Source of the DNA: Thalassotalea piscium
Lineage (GTDB): Bacteria > Pseudomonadota > Gammaproteobacteria > Enterobacterales > Alteromonadaceae
DNA length: 64,000 bases
NCBI RefSeq assembly: GCF_030295935.1
Contig: NZ_AP027362.1
Span: 2,790,001-2,854,000, forward strand
Direction of reading: 5' to 3'
Under the pieces are notes generated by a model. That model was not told the origin of the DNA and searched no databases. It worked only from the letters and a program-made list of their open reading frames with translations. The position numbers and the translations under genes were made by a program. Shown in pieces: positions 36,169 through 45,888 of this stretch; positions within the stretch are counted from its first letter, which is position 1; the number at the start of each line of letters is the position of its first letter.

Positions 36169-38937
36169 GTGAAAAAATTAAATTTACTCACGTTAAGTAT
36201 TCAAGCTGCTTTATTGCTTGGTGCTTCATCTTCAGCTTACGCATTAGCTCAAGAAGATACGAAAAAAGAAAAGTCTGAAGAAGTAGAAAAAATTGAAGTG
36301 ACTGGCTCGCGTATTAAGCGTGTAGACATGGAAACGGTTAGCCCAGTTGTTGTAATTGATATTGAACAAATGCGAGATAAAGGTTTTTCTACCGCTTATG
36401 ATGCACTAAAGGATTTAACAGCGGCTTCAGGTACAGTACAAGGTGCTGAATGGGGTGCTCAAGGTGGATTTACCCCTAACGCTCAAACTGTTAGCTTACG
36501 TGGTTTGGGAACAAACCAAACATTAGTATTAGTTAATGGTCGTCGTATGGCTGACTACCCTCGCCCATATAACGGTTCTTCTAACTTTGTTAACTTATCA
36601 ACAATACCATTTGCTGCTATCAAACGTATTGAAGTAGTAACAGGTGGTGCTTCTGCTGTTTATGGTTCTGACGCTGTTGCAGGTGTAATGAACATTATTA
36701 CCCAAACAGACATTGATGAAACAACCGTAAACTACATGACAAGTCGTGCAACTGAAGGTGGTGGCGCGCAAAACAGATTACAATTGGTTACTGGTACTTC
36801 AGGCGATAACTACAGTGTTACTGCTGCTTTTGAATACCATAAACAAGACCCTATTTTTGCTTCTCAGCGTGACTGGTTAGACTCGGTAGACGATGGCCCA
36901 GCGGGTAGAGACTACTTAGACCGCGCTATTTTAAAAATGGACGCATTCACTAACCAGTACCGCGATCCAGGCGAGCAAGCATGTATCGACTCTGGCTCAG
37001 GCTTTGAATACGCATACCGTGAAGGTAGTGGTAACTATTGTGGTGGCGACTTTACCGGCCAGCGTACACTTCGTAACGAACGTGAAACATTATCTGGTTA
37101 TGTAACAGGTACATACCAGTTAGAAGGTGGCACTGAGTTATTTGCTGATTTGCTTTTCTCAGATCAAGAAGCCCTAGTTCGTGGTGGTAACCACTGGGTT
37201 GGTGAAAACGTACTAGAATTAGAATCTTCGCCAGGTGCTGGTAACTTTGGCGGTTTAGACTACGTATTAAAACAGCGCCAGTTTAGCCAACAAGAACTAG
37301 GCTGGAAAGATTCAAGCTTAGAAGAGTCGTCAATATTCTTTAATATCGGCGCTATTGGTACCTTATTTGAAGATTATGATTACGAGTTTGTAATCAGCAG
37401 AAGTGAAGCAACATCAGATTCGAAAAGAGATTGGTTTAAAGAAGAGATGGTTATGCCAGTTTTCTTCGGAACAGGCTCTTATGGCTATGGTTTACCTGAC
37501 GGTAACAGCTTAGTAGGTTTATACGACCCAATTGATCAGTCTATATTGGACCAATTAGTAGGTGTTCAACAAATCGTTTCTGACTCTTACTCAAATAACG
37601 TAAGTTTTGTACTAAGCGGCTCAGCATTTGAAATGAGTGCTGGAGATGCATATTTTGCTGTAGTAGCAGAATGGAACAAACAAGGTTATACCTTAACGCC
37701 AGATGAGCGTACATTAAACAATGACGGTAATGGCTGGTATAACTTAACCGGTACTGGTGGTGGCGGTGATCGTGAACGTTACGCGGTAGGTTTTGAATTA
37801 GACATTCCAGTATTAGCCAATTTAGATGTTAAACTTGCGGGTCGTTACGATAAATATGACGACGAAACTACTGATGTAGGTGGCCGTTTTACTCCGCAAA
37901 TGGGTATTACTTATAATCCAACAGACGACATGTTACTTCGTGCTAACTGGGGCAAAAGCTTTAGAGCACCAGATATGCACCGTGTATTCGCTGAAGAGTC
38001 TGGTTTTTACCAATCTGCATACGATTGGGTAAAATGTGAAATTGATTATGAAGGTGAAGAAGCGTTTCAAACTAACCAAGATTTCTGTAATGCCACTTCA
38101 ATCAGAGGGTTTAGAGCTGGCTCTAAAACACTTAAAGAAGAAGAAGGTGATTCATACGGCGTAGGTATGGTGTGGGATATCACTGAAAACCTAGACGTTT
38201 CACTAGATTGGTACCGCATTGAACTAGCACAAATTGTTGTATCTGAAAGTGTACAAGGGTTACTTGATAATGCATATGACTGTAAATTTGGTTTAGAAGG
38301 TCGCGATCCAAACGGTGCTTACTGTGCTCAAATTAATAATCAAATTACCCGTACTGGTTCAGACGATATTGACCCAGGACAAATTGGCTCTGTAGACACC
38401 TCTTCAATCAACGCTGCTGAACATTCAATTGAAGGTTTAGATGCAACACTTGGTTATAACGTTAAAACCGAATACGGTGAGTTTAATATGACATTAGGTT
38501 GGTCACACGTGCTTAAAATGGTTTACAAAGCAAGTGACGAAGACACTAACGAAAATGATCGTGATAAAGCTTGGAACGATGATGCTCGTTCTATCATCAA
38601 TGGTAGCGTAAGCTGGTCAATGGACGATATGAGTGTTGTATTAAGTGGTCGTCGTATTGGCTCTATTCCAGCATGGAATCAGCCTGTTGAATACTCAAAC
38701 CCAGATGACGCAAGCTATGGTAATGTAGATAGATTACACCCACTTGTTTTGGTTAACTTAACTGCAAGTTATCACTTTACTGAAGACTTAGCGGTTAATT
38801 TACAAGTGGTTAACCTATTTAATGATAAAGGACCAAAAGACGACTCTCATGATACTTGGCCGTTCTATAACAGCTTCCAATATGGTGGCCTTTCAATTGG
38901 TCGTGAAGTGGGCGCAGAAATTCGCTACACTTTCTAA
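36169..38937 (+). CDS. TonB-dependent receptor
   Basis: An outer-membrane receptor of 922 residues from the GTG at 36169. An in-frame ATG at 36115 would add 18 residues before a normal signal peptide (KKLNLLTLSIQAALLLGASSSAYA), so I prefer the GTG, which has AGGGAA upstream. The region EVEKIEVTGSRIKRVDMETVSPV is the TonB-box/plug start. The plug includes VSLRGLGTNQTLVLVNGRR and GGASAVYGSDAVAGVMNI. The barrel ends EVGAEIRYTF with the required terminal Phe. It is of the large oligopeptide/carbohydrate-uptake type common in Alteromonadales. The S9 peptidase gene follows after a terminator, suggesting peptide use. Confidence 0.93.
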   Translation: MKKLNLLTLSIQAALLLGASSSAYALAQEDTKKEKSEEVEKIEVTGSRIKRVDMETVSPVVVIDIEQMRDKGFSTAYDALKDLTAASGTVQGAEWGAQGGFTPNAQTVSLRGLGTNQTLVLVNGRRMADYPRPYNGSSNFVNLSTIPFAAIKRIEVVTGGASAVYGSDAVAGVMNIITQTDIDETTVNYMTSRATEGGGAQNRLQLVTGTSGDNYSVTAAFEYHKQDPIFASQRDWLDSVDDGPAGRDYLDRAILKMDAFTNQYRDPGEQACIDSGSGFEYAYREGSGNYCGGDFTGQRTLRNERETLSGYVTGTYQLEGGTELFADLLFSDQEALVRGGNHWVGENVLELESSPGAGNFGGLDYVLKQRQFSQQELGWKDSSLEESSIFFNIGAIGTLFEDYDYEFVISRSEATSDSKRDWFKEEMVMPVFFGTGSYGYGLPDGNSLVGLYDPIDQSILDQLVGVQQIVSDSYSNNVSFVLSGSAFEMSAGDAYFAVVAEWNKQGYTLTPDERTLNNDGNGWYNLTGTGGGGDRERYAVGFELDIPVLANLDVKLAGRYDKYDDETTDVGGRFTPQMGITYNPTDDMLLRANWGKSFRAPDMHRVFAEESGFYQSAYDWVKCEIDYEGEEAFQTNQDFCNATSIRGFRAGSKTLKEEEGDSYGVGMVWDITENLDVSLDWYRIELAQIVVSESVQGLLDNAYDCKFGLEGRDPNGAYCAQINNQITRTGSDDIDPGQIGSVDTSSINAAEHSIEGLDATLGYNVKTEYGEFNMTLGWSHVLKMVYKASDEDTNENDRDKAWNDDARSIINGSVSWSMDDMSVVLSGRRIGSIPAWNQPVEYSNPDDASYGNVDRLHPLVLVNLTASYHFTEDLAVNLQVVNLFNDKGPKDDSHDTWPFYNSFQYGGLSIGREVGAEIRYTF

Positions 38938-38963
38938 ACAATACAGTTGATTGTTAAACAAAT

Positions 38964-38995
38964 AAACAAGGCAGCTTAGCTGCCTTGTTTCTTTT
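38964..38995 (+). terminator. intrinsic terminator after the TonB receptor gene
   Basis: Perfect 12-bp stem (aaacaaggcagc/gctgccttgttt) with loop tta, followed by ctttt. It lies between the receptor and the S9 peptidase genes. Confidence 0.9.
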
Positions 38996-39032
38996 ACAAC
39001 GAAAAGTATTAAGGATGATAAGGATTTTTTAA

Positions 39033-40991
39033 ATGATAAAGATAAGTACGATTTTACAAAAAATTGTAGTAACTCTTATAGTGCTACAAAGTTTTTCAAA
39101 TTACAGTTTTGCTGAAGAAACTACCCCTAGATTACCTGTTGAGAACTTCTTTAAGTATTCAGAAATCAATAGTTTAAGTATTTCGCCAACAGGTAAATAC
39201 TTTGCTGCAAAAGTTAAAATTAATAACAATATGCAGCTTGCTGTAATGCTAGCTAAAAACAATAAAATTATCTCGGTAATGAACTTTGGTGATGACTCTG
39301 AAGTAGGTGATTTTGGTTGGTTAAATAACGAGCGCGTATACGCCTCTATGGTAGATAAAGTTGGCCCATTAGAGAAAGCAAGACCTACCGGCTACTTATT
39401 CAGTGCTGATGCTGATGGTGGTAAAAAAAGACAACTACTACCAACACCACCGCGCCCGGGTAAAGCCTTAGGTCAAATTAGTGCTTACAGAATAGTAGAC
39501 ACGCTAGACAACGACGAAGATAACATTTTAATTGATATCATCGACTCTAAATACTCTTCAATTTATAAGTTAAATATCTATAGCGGTAGACAAGTGCGAG
39601 TTGCCAAAGCGGCTCAAGAATATGGCCGTTTATATACAGATAATAATCAAGTAGTAAGGCTTTCTGTAGGTACAACTTACGATAAAGAAAAAGAAGATAG
39701 TATTCGAACAATTTATTATCGTGACAACAACAAAGACGACTGGCAATTAGTTGATGAACGTTCAGTTAAGTCTGGTGAATTTAGCCCAATATCTTTTACC
39801 AAAGATAATAAAAAACTTTATATTAACGCTGGTACATCAATAAAGTTATACGATCCTAAAACGAAAGAACTAAGCGATATAATTGAGTTGCCAGGTGATG
39901 CAGTTATTGAAAACTATATTTATGATCTAGAAGCAGACAACCGCACCCTTATTGGCGTAATTCGTGAGCCTGGCCATCTAATTAAAGAGTATCTTGATAC
40001 ATCACACCCCGATGTTCAGTTAATGGAGTCAATTTCAGCTGCATTTCCTGATGACTTTGTTCGTATTATAAATACAACACAAGATGGTAAAAAACTATTA
40101 GTGATTGTTTATAGCGATGTAAAACAAGGCACTTACTATTTATTTGACAGAAATACAAATAAACTAAGCTACTTATTAGATACCGCCCCGCATAGAGACT
40201 ACAAGCAATTAGCAAAAATGGAACCATTTAGCTTTATTGCCCGTGACGGCTTAGAAATACGTGGCTATTTAACATTGCCAACTGGCAAGTCTAAAAACTT
40301 ACCACTTGTACAAGTAGTTCATGGAGGCCCTTACGGTGTTAAAGACAGTTGGGGTTACAATCCAGAAGCCCAATACTTTGCTAACTTAGGTTATGCAGTA
40401 ATGCAGGTTAATTACCGAGGTTCAGGTGGTCGAGGCTCATCATTTATTTATGACCATTACCAAAAAATGGGCATGGAAATGCAGGATGACTTAACTGATG
40501 CGGTTCACTGGGCTGTAAAAGAAGGCATAGCTGATAAAGATCGCGTTTGTATTTATGGTGCCAGTTATGGTGGTTATGCCGCTATGATGGGCGTAGTAAA
40601 AGAACCTGACTTATACAAATGTGCCGTGCCTTATGTGGGTGTTTATGATATTGCAGTGCAAAAAGACGAGTCTGATACGCGTTTACATAAATCGGGACGT
40701 AAATTTTTGGAAGAAGCTTGGAATGCATACGATGAAGAGTTTGTTAAAGAGCGCTCTGCCATCTATCATTTAGACAAATTAAAAGCGGCTCTTTTATTAG
40801 TACATGGTCGCATGGATAAACGTGTACCGATAAAAAATTATGAATTACTAACGGAAAAGCTTGATAAGATGAACTACCCTTATGAGTCTTTAGTAGAAGA
40901 TCATGAAGGGCATGGTTTTAGAGATCAAGAAAATGTTTATAACCTTTATAAAAAGGTAGCTAAATTTTTAGATAAACATATTGGCCAATAA
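39033..40991 (+). CDS. S9 family (prolyl oligopeptidase-like) peptidase
   Basis: A 652-residue exported serine peptidase with a signal peptide to about residue 27 (NYSFAEE). An N-terminal beta-propeller precedes a C-terminal alpha/beta-hydrolase domain. The nucleophile is in YGASYGGYAAMMG, the acid in HGRMDKRVP and the His in EDHEGHGF. It is of the acylaminoacyl/dipeptidyl-peptidase type that in marine Alteromonadales often sits next to a TonB receptor. Likely role: hydrolysis of imported oligopeptides in the periplasm. A terminator follows. Confidence 0.9.
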   Translation: MIKISTILQKIVVTLIVLQSFSNYSFAEETTPRLPVENFFKYSEINSLSISPTGKYFAAKVKINNNMQLAVMLAKNNKIISVMNFGDDSEVGDFGWLNNERVYASMVDKVGPLEKARPTGYLFSADADGGKKRQLLPTPPRPGKALGQISAYRIVDTLDNDEDNILIDIIDSKYSSIYKLNIYSGRQVRVAKAAQEYGRLYTDNNQVVRLSVGTTYDKEKEDSIRTIYYRDNNKDDWQLVDERSVKSGEFSPISFTKDNKKLYINAGTSIKLYDPKTKELSDIIELPGDAVIENYIYDLEADNRTLIGVIREPGHLIKEYLDTSHPDVQLMESISAAFPDDFVRIINTTQDGKKLLVIVYSDVKQGTYYLFDRNTNKLSYLLDTAPHRDYKQLAKMEPFSFIARDGLEIRGYLTLPTGKSKNLPLVQVVHGGPYGVKDSWGYNPEAQYFANLGYAVMQVNYRGSGGRGSSFIYDHYQKMGMEMQDDLTDAVHWAVKEGIADKDRVCIYGASYGGYAAMMGVVKEPDLYKCAVPYVGVYDIAVQKDESDTRLHKSGRKFLEEAWNAYDEEFVKERSAIYHLDKLKAALLLVHGRMDKRVPIKNYELLTEKLDKMNYPYESLVEDHEGHGFRDQENVYNLYKKVAKFLDKHIGQ

Positions 40992-41034
40992 ATAGTTTTT
41001 ACTCATTAAACAATTAGTAAGTTTAACAATAGCG

Positions 41035-41063
41035 AAAGCACCTTTATTAAAAGGTGCTTTTTT
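41035..41063 (+). terminator. intrinsic terminator after the S9 peptidase gene
   Basis: Stem aaagcacctt/aaggtgcttt, followed by a T-run, about 45 bases after the stop. Confidence 0.92.
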
Positions 41064-41231
41064 ATTGTCTAGATTACTTAAACTGATGTGATGGGTAAAG
41101 AATGCTTAGCAATACAAAAATGTGACTATAAATTGGTTGTCTTAGCAGCAAGCAGTAAGTTGAAATTGCTGCATTTATGAGTAATACTCAAGTTGATTTT
41201 AACAGAAATATTACATGCAATAGGAATTATA

Positions 41232-42152
41232 ATGAATAAATGGACACTTTCATCGCTACTACTTAGTGTAGTTGTCGCTTCTTCATCTAGCTTTGCAGCG
41301 AGCAATAACAATAGCCAGCATATTAATGAAAACGATACTTCTCTTTGTACTGAGGACAGCTGTAAAACGCAAATCCTCAAACTAAAACAGCATTCACGCT
41401 ATGGTAACCCTGAAACGTTAATACTATTAGCTACAGCCTATTTAACTGGTGAAGGAGTAGAAAAAAATCCTGCACTAGCCTACAAAAAAATAAAGCGCGC
41501 TGCTCGTAGTCGTTATGGTAAAGCGATGTTTATTCTATCTGCATACTATAGAGATGGTATTGGTACTGAAAAAGATCTTGAAAAGTCTAAGCTTTGGTTG
41601 GCAAGGTCAGCTGCCGAAGGTTACCCACAAGCTCTTTATCAAACAGCGCTATTAACGCTAGACTTTAACAAGGCAGATAATAGTGAAGAACTCGAATTAT
41701 TACTACGTGCTGAAGACAAAAGAAATAAAGACGCTATGTATTTACTTTCGAGACTAAGAGAAACAGGTAGCCTGGTTGAAAAAAACACTCTGAAAGCGGC
41801 TGAAGGTTACAAAAAATTAACGTTTTGGAATTATAAAGACAGCAGAGAGCGCCTAGTTAATTTGGTTAATACTACTGATGAAAGCGCACAGGAGTACACT
41901 AAAATTAGTGCGTTAGATGATGATATAGAAACACTTACAATAACGGGCAACAACGTATCTTTTGAGCTAGCACTAAGCAATACTATAGATAGAGTAACTC
42001 GCAATTCCTTCTATGATGGACGTTCAACAGGTAGCCGTATATCAGGCGCTACTTGTAGCAAAAGAACTAATTGCCGAACTTTATCAAGTGATGACACTAA
42101 GATTTTAATGGGTGGTCTTGGTGGAGCAACTATGTCAGATAATAATTTTTAG
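41232..42152 (+). CDS. exported Sel1-repeat protein
   Basis: A 306-residue protein from the ATG at 41232 (AGGAATT upstream), with a signal peptide MNKWTLSSLLLSVVVASSSSFA. A longer frame opens at 41193 but would bury the signal peptide. Two to four Sel1-like/TPR units follow: LLATAYLTGEGVEKNPALAYKKIKRAA, LSAYYRDGIGTEKDLEKSKLWLARSAAEGYPQALY and degenerate ones. The C-terminal 80 residues are not repeat-like and carry two Cys in ATCSKRTNC. It is probably a periplasmic scaffold; partner unknown. Confidence 0.85.
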   Translation: MNKWTLSSLLLSVVVASSSSFAASNNNSQHINENDTSLCTEDSCKTQILKLKQHSRYGNPETLILLATAYLTGEGVEKNPALAYKKIKRAARSRYGKAMFILSAYYRDGIGTEKDLEKSKLWLARSAAEGYPQALYQTALLTLDFNKADNSEELELLLRAEDKRNKDAMYLLSRLRETGSLVEKNTLKAAEGYKKLTFWNYKDSRERLVNLVNTTDESAQEYTKISALDDDIETLTITGNNVSFELALSNTIDRVTRNSFYDGRSTGSRISGATCSKRTNCRTLSSDDTKILMGGLGGATMSDNNF

Positions 42153-42166
42153 TGTTTTATATTAAC

Positions 42167-42398
42167 TAACCTGAATTTTGGATAAGCTATACACGTCAAT
42201 GTCACGATTTTTGCGCGTATCTGCGTTAAATTTGCTACTAATAGCTCGCTATTAGGTACGCAAACTTGCCTTGATTCACTCAAAACTTATAACATTGATA
42301 TATAACTACATAAGCAATACGATTAATTTATAACAAGTAAATGAAAAATATAGCTTTACGGGTGTTACTCGTACATCCGTTATCCAGAACTCAGGTTA
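42167..42398. repeat. inverted-repeat element with 19-base ends (possible MITE)
   Basis: The left end taacctgaattttggataa (42167-42185) and the right end ttatccagaactcaggtta (42380-42398) are inverted repeats with 17 of 19 matches. The interior has a smaller palindrome near taatagctcgctatta and no coding potential. It fills the gap between the Sel1 gene and hppD. It is distinct from the other repeat families here. Confidence 0.78.
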
Positions 42399-42403
42399 AC
42401 TAT

Positions 42404-42441
42404 AAAAAAACCAGTAAATTTCTACTGGTTTTTTTATTTTT
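42404..42441. terminator. bidirectional intrinsic terminator between the Sel1-repeat gene and hppD
   Basis: Stem accagta (42410-42416) pairs with tactggt (42423-42429). It is flanked by A-run and T-run on either side, so it can end both the minus-strand hppD and plus-strand transcripts. Confidence 0.9.
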
Positions 42442-42471
42442 TAGCGCAGGCTGTTTACGTGTAAGTGTAAA

Positions 42472-43515
42472 TTACAACACACCACGTTCCATTTGATTTA
42501 ACTCAATCGACTTAAATAAAGCAGTAAAGTTACCTTCACCAAAGCCTTTGTCATCAACACGTTGGATCATCTCAATAAAGATAGGCCCAAAAATATTTTT
42601 AGTGAAAATTTGTAGCAAGTAAGAGTTTTCTTTCTGGCTATCTACTAATATTTGATGCTCTTGAATGCGCTTGTGATCTTCTTTTACCCATGGGATGCGT
42701 TTAAATACGTCGTCGTAGTATTCTGGCACTATATCTAAAGTATCGATAATACTTTTATCAAGTTGGTCTAAAGAACCCACTAAATCGTCTGTAATAAACG
42801 CTAAGTGCTGTACACCTGGGCCATTGTATTCTTCAAGGTATTCGTCAATCTGGTTATTATTAGTGCCCTTTCCTTCATTAATAGGGATACTAAATTTGCC
42901 ACATGGCGACTGTAACGCATAAGAAACCAATGCGGTTTTTTCACCTTTAATATCAAAGTAACGCACTTCAGTGAATCCAAAAACGTCTTTATAAAAGTTT
43001 GCCCAATGCTCCATTGTGCCTTGGTAAACGTTATTCGTTAGGTGATCAACTGCTTTGAAACCTTTATCTTTAACAACAACTGGCGATTCTAATGGTTCGA
43101 AATCTTCTTGATAAATAGAACCTTTATCACCAAACTTTTCGATAAAATAAATTAAGCTGTCACCAATACCAAAAATTGCCGGGTAAGGAAGCTTATTTTC
43201 TACGTCTTGTGCAGATTTAGCACCACGGATAATCGCTTGTTCAAACGCATAGTCAGCGTCTTCTACACGCCAGCCCATTGAACAAATTGCAGGGCCATGG
43301 CTTTTAGCAAACTCTTTTGAAAAGCCTGCTTTTTCATTATTTAATAAGAAGTGAATATCGTTTTGATTAAAATACTCAATATCACGCCCTTTAAACTTTT
43401 TAGTTTTTGAAAAGCCAAAGCCATAGAATGCCTTTTCCATAAAGTCTGAATCTGGCGTTGCGTATTCTGTAAATTCGATACCACAAAGGTTTAGTGGGTT
43501 TTTAACTTCGGTCAT
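42472..43515 (-). CDS. hppD: 4-hydroxyphenylpyruvate dioxygenase
   Basis: A 347-residue Fe(II) oxygenase converting 4-hydroxyphenylpyruvate to homogentisate in tyrosine catabolism. The three iron ligands are visible: His in KAVDHLTNNV, His in GVQHLAFITDD and Glu in FIEMIQRVD. The C-terminal GFGEGNFTALFKSIE helix is typical. The next pathway genes (hmgA, fah) are not adjacent. The product is a precursor of brown melanin (pyomelanin) if downstream enzymes are lacking. It has its own terminator. Confidence 0.96.
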   Translation of the reverse strand: MTEVKNPLNLCGIEFTEYATPDSDFMEKAFYGFGFSKTKKFKGRDIEYFNQNDIHFLLNNEKAGFSKEFAKSHGPAICSMGWRVEDADYAFEQAIIRGAKSAQDVENKLPYPAIFGIGDSLIYFIEKFGDKGSIYQEDFEPLESPVVVKDKGFKAVDHLTNNVYQGTMEHWANFYKDVFGFTEVRYFDIKGEKTALVSYALQSPCGKFSIPINEGKGTNNNQIDEYLEEYNGPGVQHLAFITDDLVGSLDQLDKSIIDTLDIVPEYYDDVFKRIPWVKEDHKRIQEHQILVDSQKENSYLLQIFTKNIFGPIFIEMIQRVDDKGFGEGNFTALFKSIELNQMERGVL

Positions 43516-43773
43516 AATTGTCTCTCTAACAACTGTATTGCAGCTATTATTGCGAGGTTACAACAAGTTAGAAAGCCTATTAAAAATCCATTTGATTTTT
43601 ATGCGTAACAAATAATGTACGTTGATAATGATTAATAATTTATCTTCGTCAGCCAAGCCCATGCAAGGGTTAGGTTCGCAGTGCAACAAATTGTTTACAC
43701 ACTGAATATACCACCTTATTTTCAGTAATTTTATTTAACAAACGTCTGCTGAAACCGATTATTTAAAACAAAA

Positions 43774-43793
43774 AAAGGCGCTTAAAGCGCCTT
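43774..43793 (-). terminator. intrinsic terminator after deaD
   Basis: Stem aaaggcgctt/aagcgccttt followed on the minus strand by a T-run, about 20 bases after the deaD stop. Confidence 0.9.
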
Positions 43794-43814
43794 TACATAT
43801 AAATATACTTAGTT

Positions 43815-45599
43815 TTAGTTTTCACGTCTTGGACGGTCTGCCCTTTCAGTACGTTTTCTTGGAGTACGCTCCATTGGTGCAGGTGCATCTGATACTGAAA
43901 TTTCTAATGATTGTCGACGTATTTTTACACGCTTTAATTGTGTAAATGATTTTTCAGGCATACCTTTTGGTAACTGAACAAAGCTATGACGATCATGCAA
44001 GTTAATTGCACCAATATAACTGCTATCTAAAGAGATTTCGTTAGCAATAGCGCCAACAATATCACCTGGCTTAGCGCCATGCTCTTTGCCTACTTCAAGG
44101 CGGTATGTTTGCCAGTCGACATCGTTACGAACAGCTTTAGGTTTACGTGGACCACGCTCACCTCTGTCCGAACGTCCATTTCTATCACCACGCGCATCTC
44201 TGCGGCTGTCGTTACGTCCACCACGACCTCGGCTATCGTCACGGTCGCGTGATTCACGACGTGGCTTAGGGTCTTCTTTTGGCTGTAATGGCTGGTTTAG
44301 CTGCTTTTGATAAAGTAAAGCTGCCGCGAGGTCTGTCATTGATAGTTCAGACTCTGCCGCCATCGCTTCAATAATTTCACGCATGTTGGCCAGATCTTTC
44401 TCAGCAACTGCAGTCACTAACTCATTTCGGGTTCGCTCAATTCGTGCTTTACCAATTTCTTGAATACTTGGTAATTCATACGTTTTAACAACACCAGATG
44501 TTAAACGTTCATAATGACGTAAAGAGTACATTTCACGGGGGCGCACAAATGATATTGCAATACCCTCACGACCTGCACGGCCAGTACGACCTATGCGATG
44601 CACGTAAGCTTCGTTATCACCAGGTAAGTCATAGTTAATAACTAAAGAGATACGAGGAATATCTAAACCACGGGCTACTACATCAGTTGCCACTAATATT
44701 GAAGATTTACCTGACTTAAGTTGATCAACAGTGCGTTCACGTTGTGCTTGGTTCATATCACCATTTAATGCAACAGCAGCATAACCTGCACGCTCTAACT
44801 TTTCAGCTACGTCTACAGTATCGTTTCTGGTGCGTACGAAAATTATCATCGCATCATACTCAATACTTTCAGCTATACGCTCTAGTGCAGTAATTTTATT
44901 TATACCGCTTACTTTCCAAGCATATTGAGTAATATTTGCTTTTTCTTTCTTAACCGCGGCAATTTTAATATGCTCAGGATCTTTTAAGAAACGATTAGCT
45001 ACTTTACGAATTTGTGAAGGCATAGTGGCAGAAAATAATGCCATTTGAGTGTTTTTTGGCAGATGCTCTAAAATCCACTCAATGTCTTCTAAGAATCCCA
45101 TATTTAACATTTCATCTGCTTCATCAAGCACACAAAATGATAAGCTGTCTAATTTTAAGCTTTTACGGCGCAAATGGTCCATTAAACGGCCAGGTGTACC
45201 AACAACAACTTGAGCGCCACGCTCTAATTGTTGAAATTGAGGACCATAAGATTGACCACCATATAAGGTAGCTACTTTTAAGCCTTTCATGTTTTTAGCA
45301 AATGTTTCAATTGCTTCAGCAACTTGAATGGCTAACTCACGCGTTGGTGCTAACACCATTAACTGTGGTTTTTTGATTGAAACATCAAGCTTAGCTAATG
45401 CAGGTAAACCAAACGCAGCGGTTTTACCCGTACCGGTTTGCGCTTCACCTAGCACATCTTTACCCGCTAATAATGGCGGAATAGTTTTTGCTTGAATAGG
45501 AGTAGATGACTCAAAACCTAGTGCAACTAAGGCAGAAAGTAGGTTTTCAGGCAAGCCAAGGGTATCAAAGCCAACTGGGGCATTGTTAATATCAGTCAT
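43815..45599 (-). CDS. deaD: DEAD-box RNA helicase DeaD/CsdA
   Basis: A 594-residue ATP-dependent RNA helicase of ribosome assembly and cold adaptation. Core motifs are AQTGTGKT (Walker A), PTRELA, VLDEADEML, SATMPS, and HRIGRTGR. After about residue 430 comes an Arg/Gly/Asp-rich linker (RESRDRDDSRGRGGRNDSRR), then a DbpA-type RNA-binding domain (GDIVGAIANEISLDSSYIGAINLHDRHSFVQLPKG) and a basic tail. That C-terminal layout and length match DeaD rather than RhlE or SrmB. A long leader precedes it. Confidence 0.95.
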   Translation of the reverse strand: MTDINNAPVGFDTLGLPENLLSALVALGFESSTPIQAKTIPPLLAGKDVLGEAQTGTGKTAAFGLPALAKLDVSIKKPQLMVLAPTRELAIQVAEAIETFAKNMKGLKVATLYGGQSYGPQFQQLERGAQVVVGTPGRLMDHLRRKSLKLDSLSFCVLDEADEMLNMGFLEDIEWILEHLPKNTQMALFSATMPSQIRKVANRFLKDPEHIKIAAVKKEKANITQYAWKVSGINKITALERIAESIEYDAMIIFVRTRNDTVDVAEKLERAGYAAVALNGDMNQAQRERTVDQLKSGKSSILVATDVVARGLDIPRISLVINYDLPGDNEAYVHRIGRTGRAGREGIAISFVRPREMYSLRHYERLTSGVVKTYELPSIQEIGKARIERTRNELVTAVAEKDLANMREIIEAMAAESELSMTDLAAALLYQKQLNQPLQPKEDPKPRRESRDRDDSRGRGGRNDSRRDARGDRNGRSDRGERGPRKPKAVRNDVDWQTYRLEVGKEHGAKPGDIVGAIANEISLDSSYIGAINLHDRHSFVQLPKGMPEKSFTQLKRVKIRRQSLEISVSDAPAPMERTPRKRTERADRPRREN

Positions 45600-45785
45600 T
45601 TAATTTTTCGTCTTCTTAAGGCAGGCAGTTTAGCACTCTATCGCATATACCCGCGAACAATTACGAGGAAACCACCGGGAAGACTTTAGGCACATTCATT
45701 ATCTAGCTTAGGGCGCTAGTTAGGCAAGTCTATTGGGATAACCCCACACATTCAAAGACCAAATCCATGTCGGTCTTATATCGAG
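45600..45785 (-). promoter_or_regulatory. long 5' leader of deaD
   Basis: From the predicted start site near 45785 to the ATG is about 185 bases with no competing gene. Long structured leaders are a known feature of cold-induced deaD/csdA mRNAs; the link to cold control here is inference. Confidence 0.5.
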
Positions 45786-45791
45786 GCGCGA

Positions 45792-45819
45792 ATTATACAG
45801 ACGTTTGAATATTAATCAA
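45792..45819 (-). promoter_or_regulatory. predicted deaD promoter
   Basis: Minus-strand TTGATT (45819-45814), a 16-base spacer and a consensus TATAAT (45797-45792). It lies just past the hairpin that follows the Lon-like gene. Confidence 0.65.
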
Positions 45820-45854
45820 GTTAAATTTAAACAAGTTATAAGTAAAGGTTCAAA

Positions 45855-45881
45855 TAGGGTTTCACCTTTAGCGAAACCCTA
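45855..45881 (-). terminator. hairpin terminator after the Lon-like protease gene
   Basis: Perfect 9-bp stem tagggtttc/gaaacccta with a 9-base loop, just after the stop at 45889. The following T-tract on the minus strand is weak (TATTTG), so efficiency is uncertain. Confidence 0.6.
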
Positions 45882-45888
45882 TAGTAAA

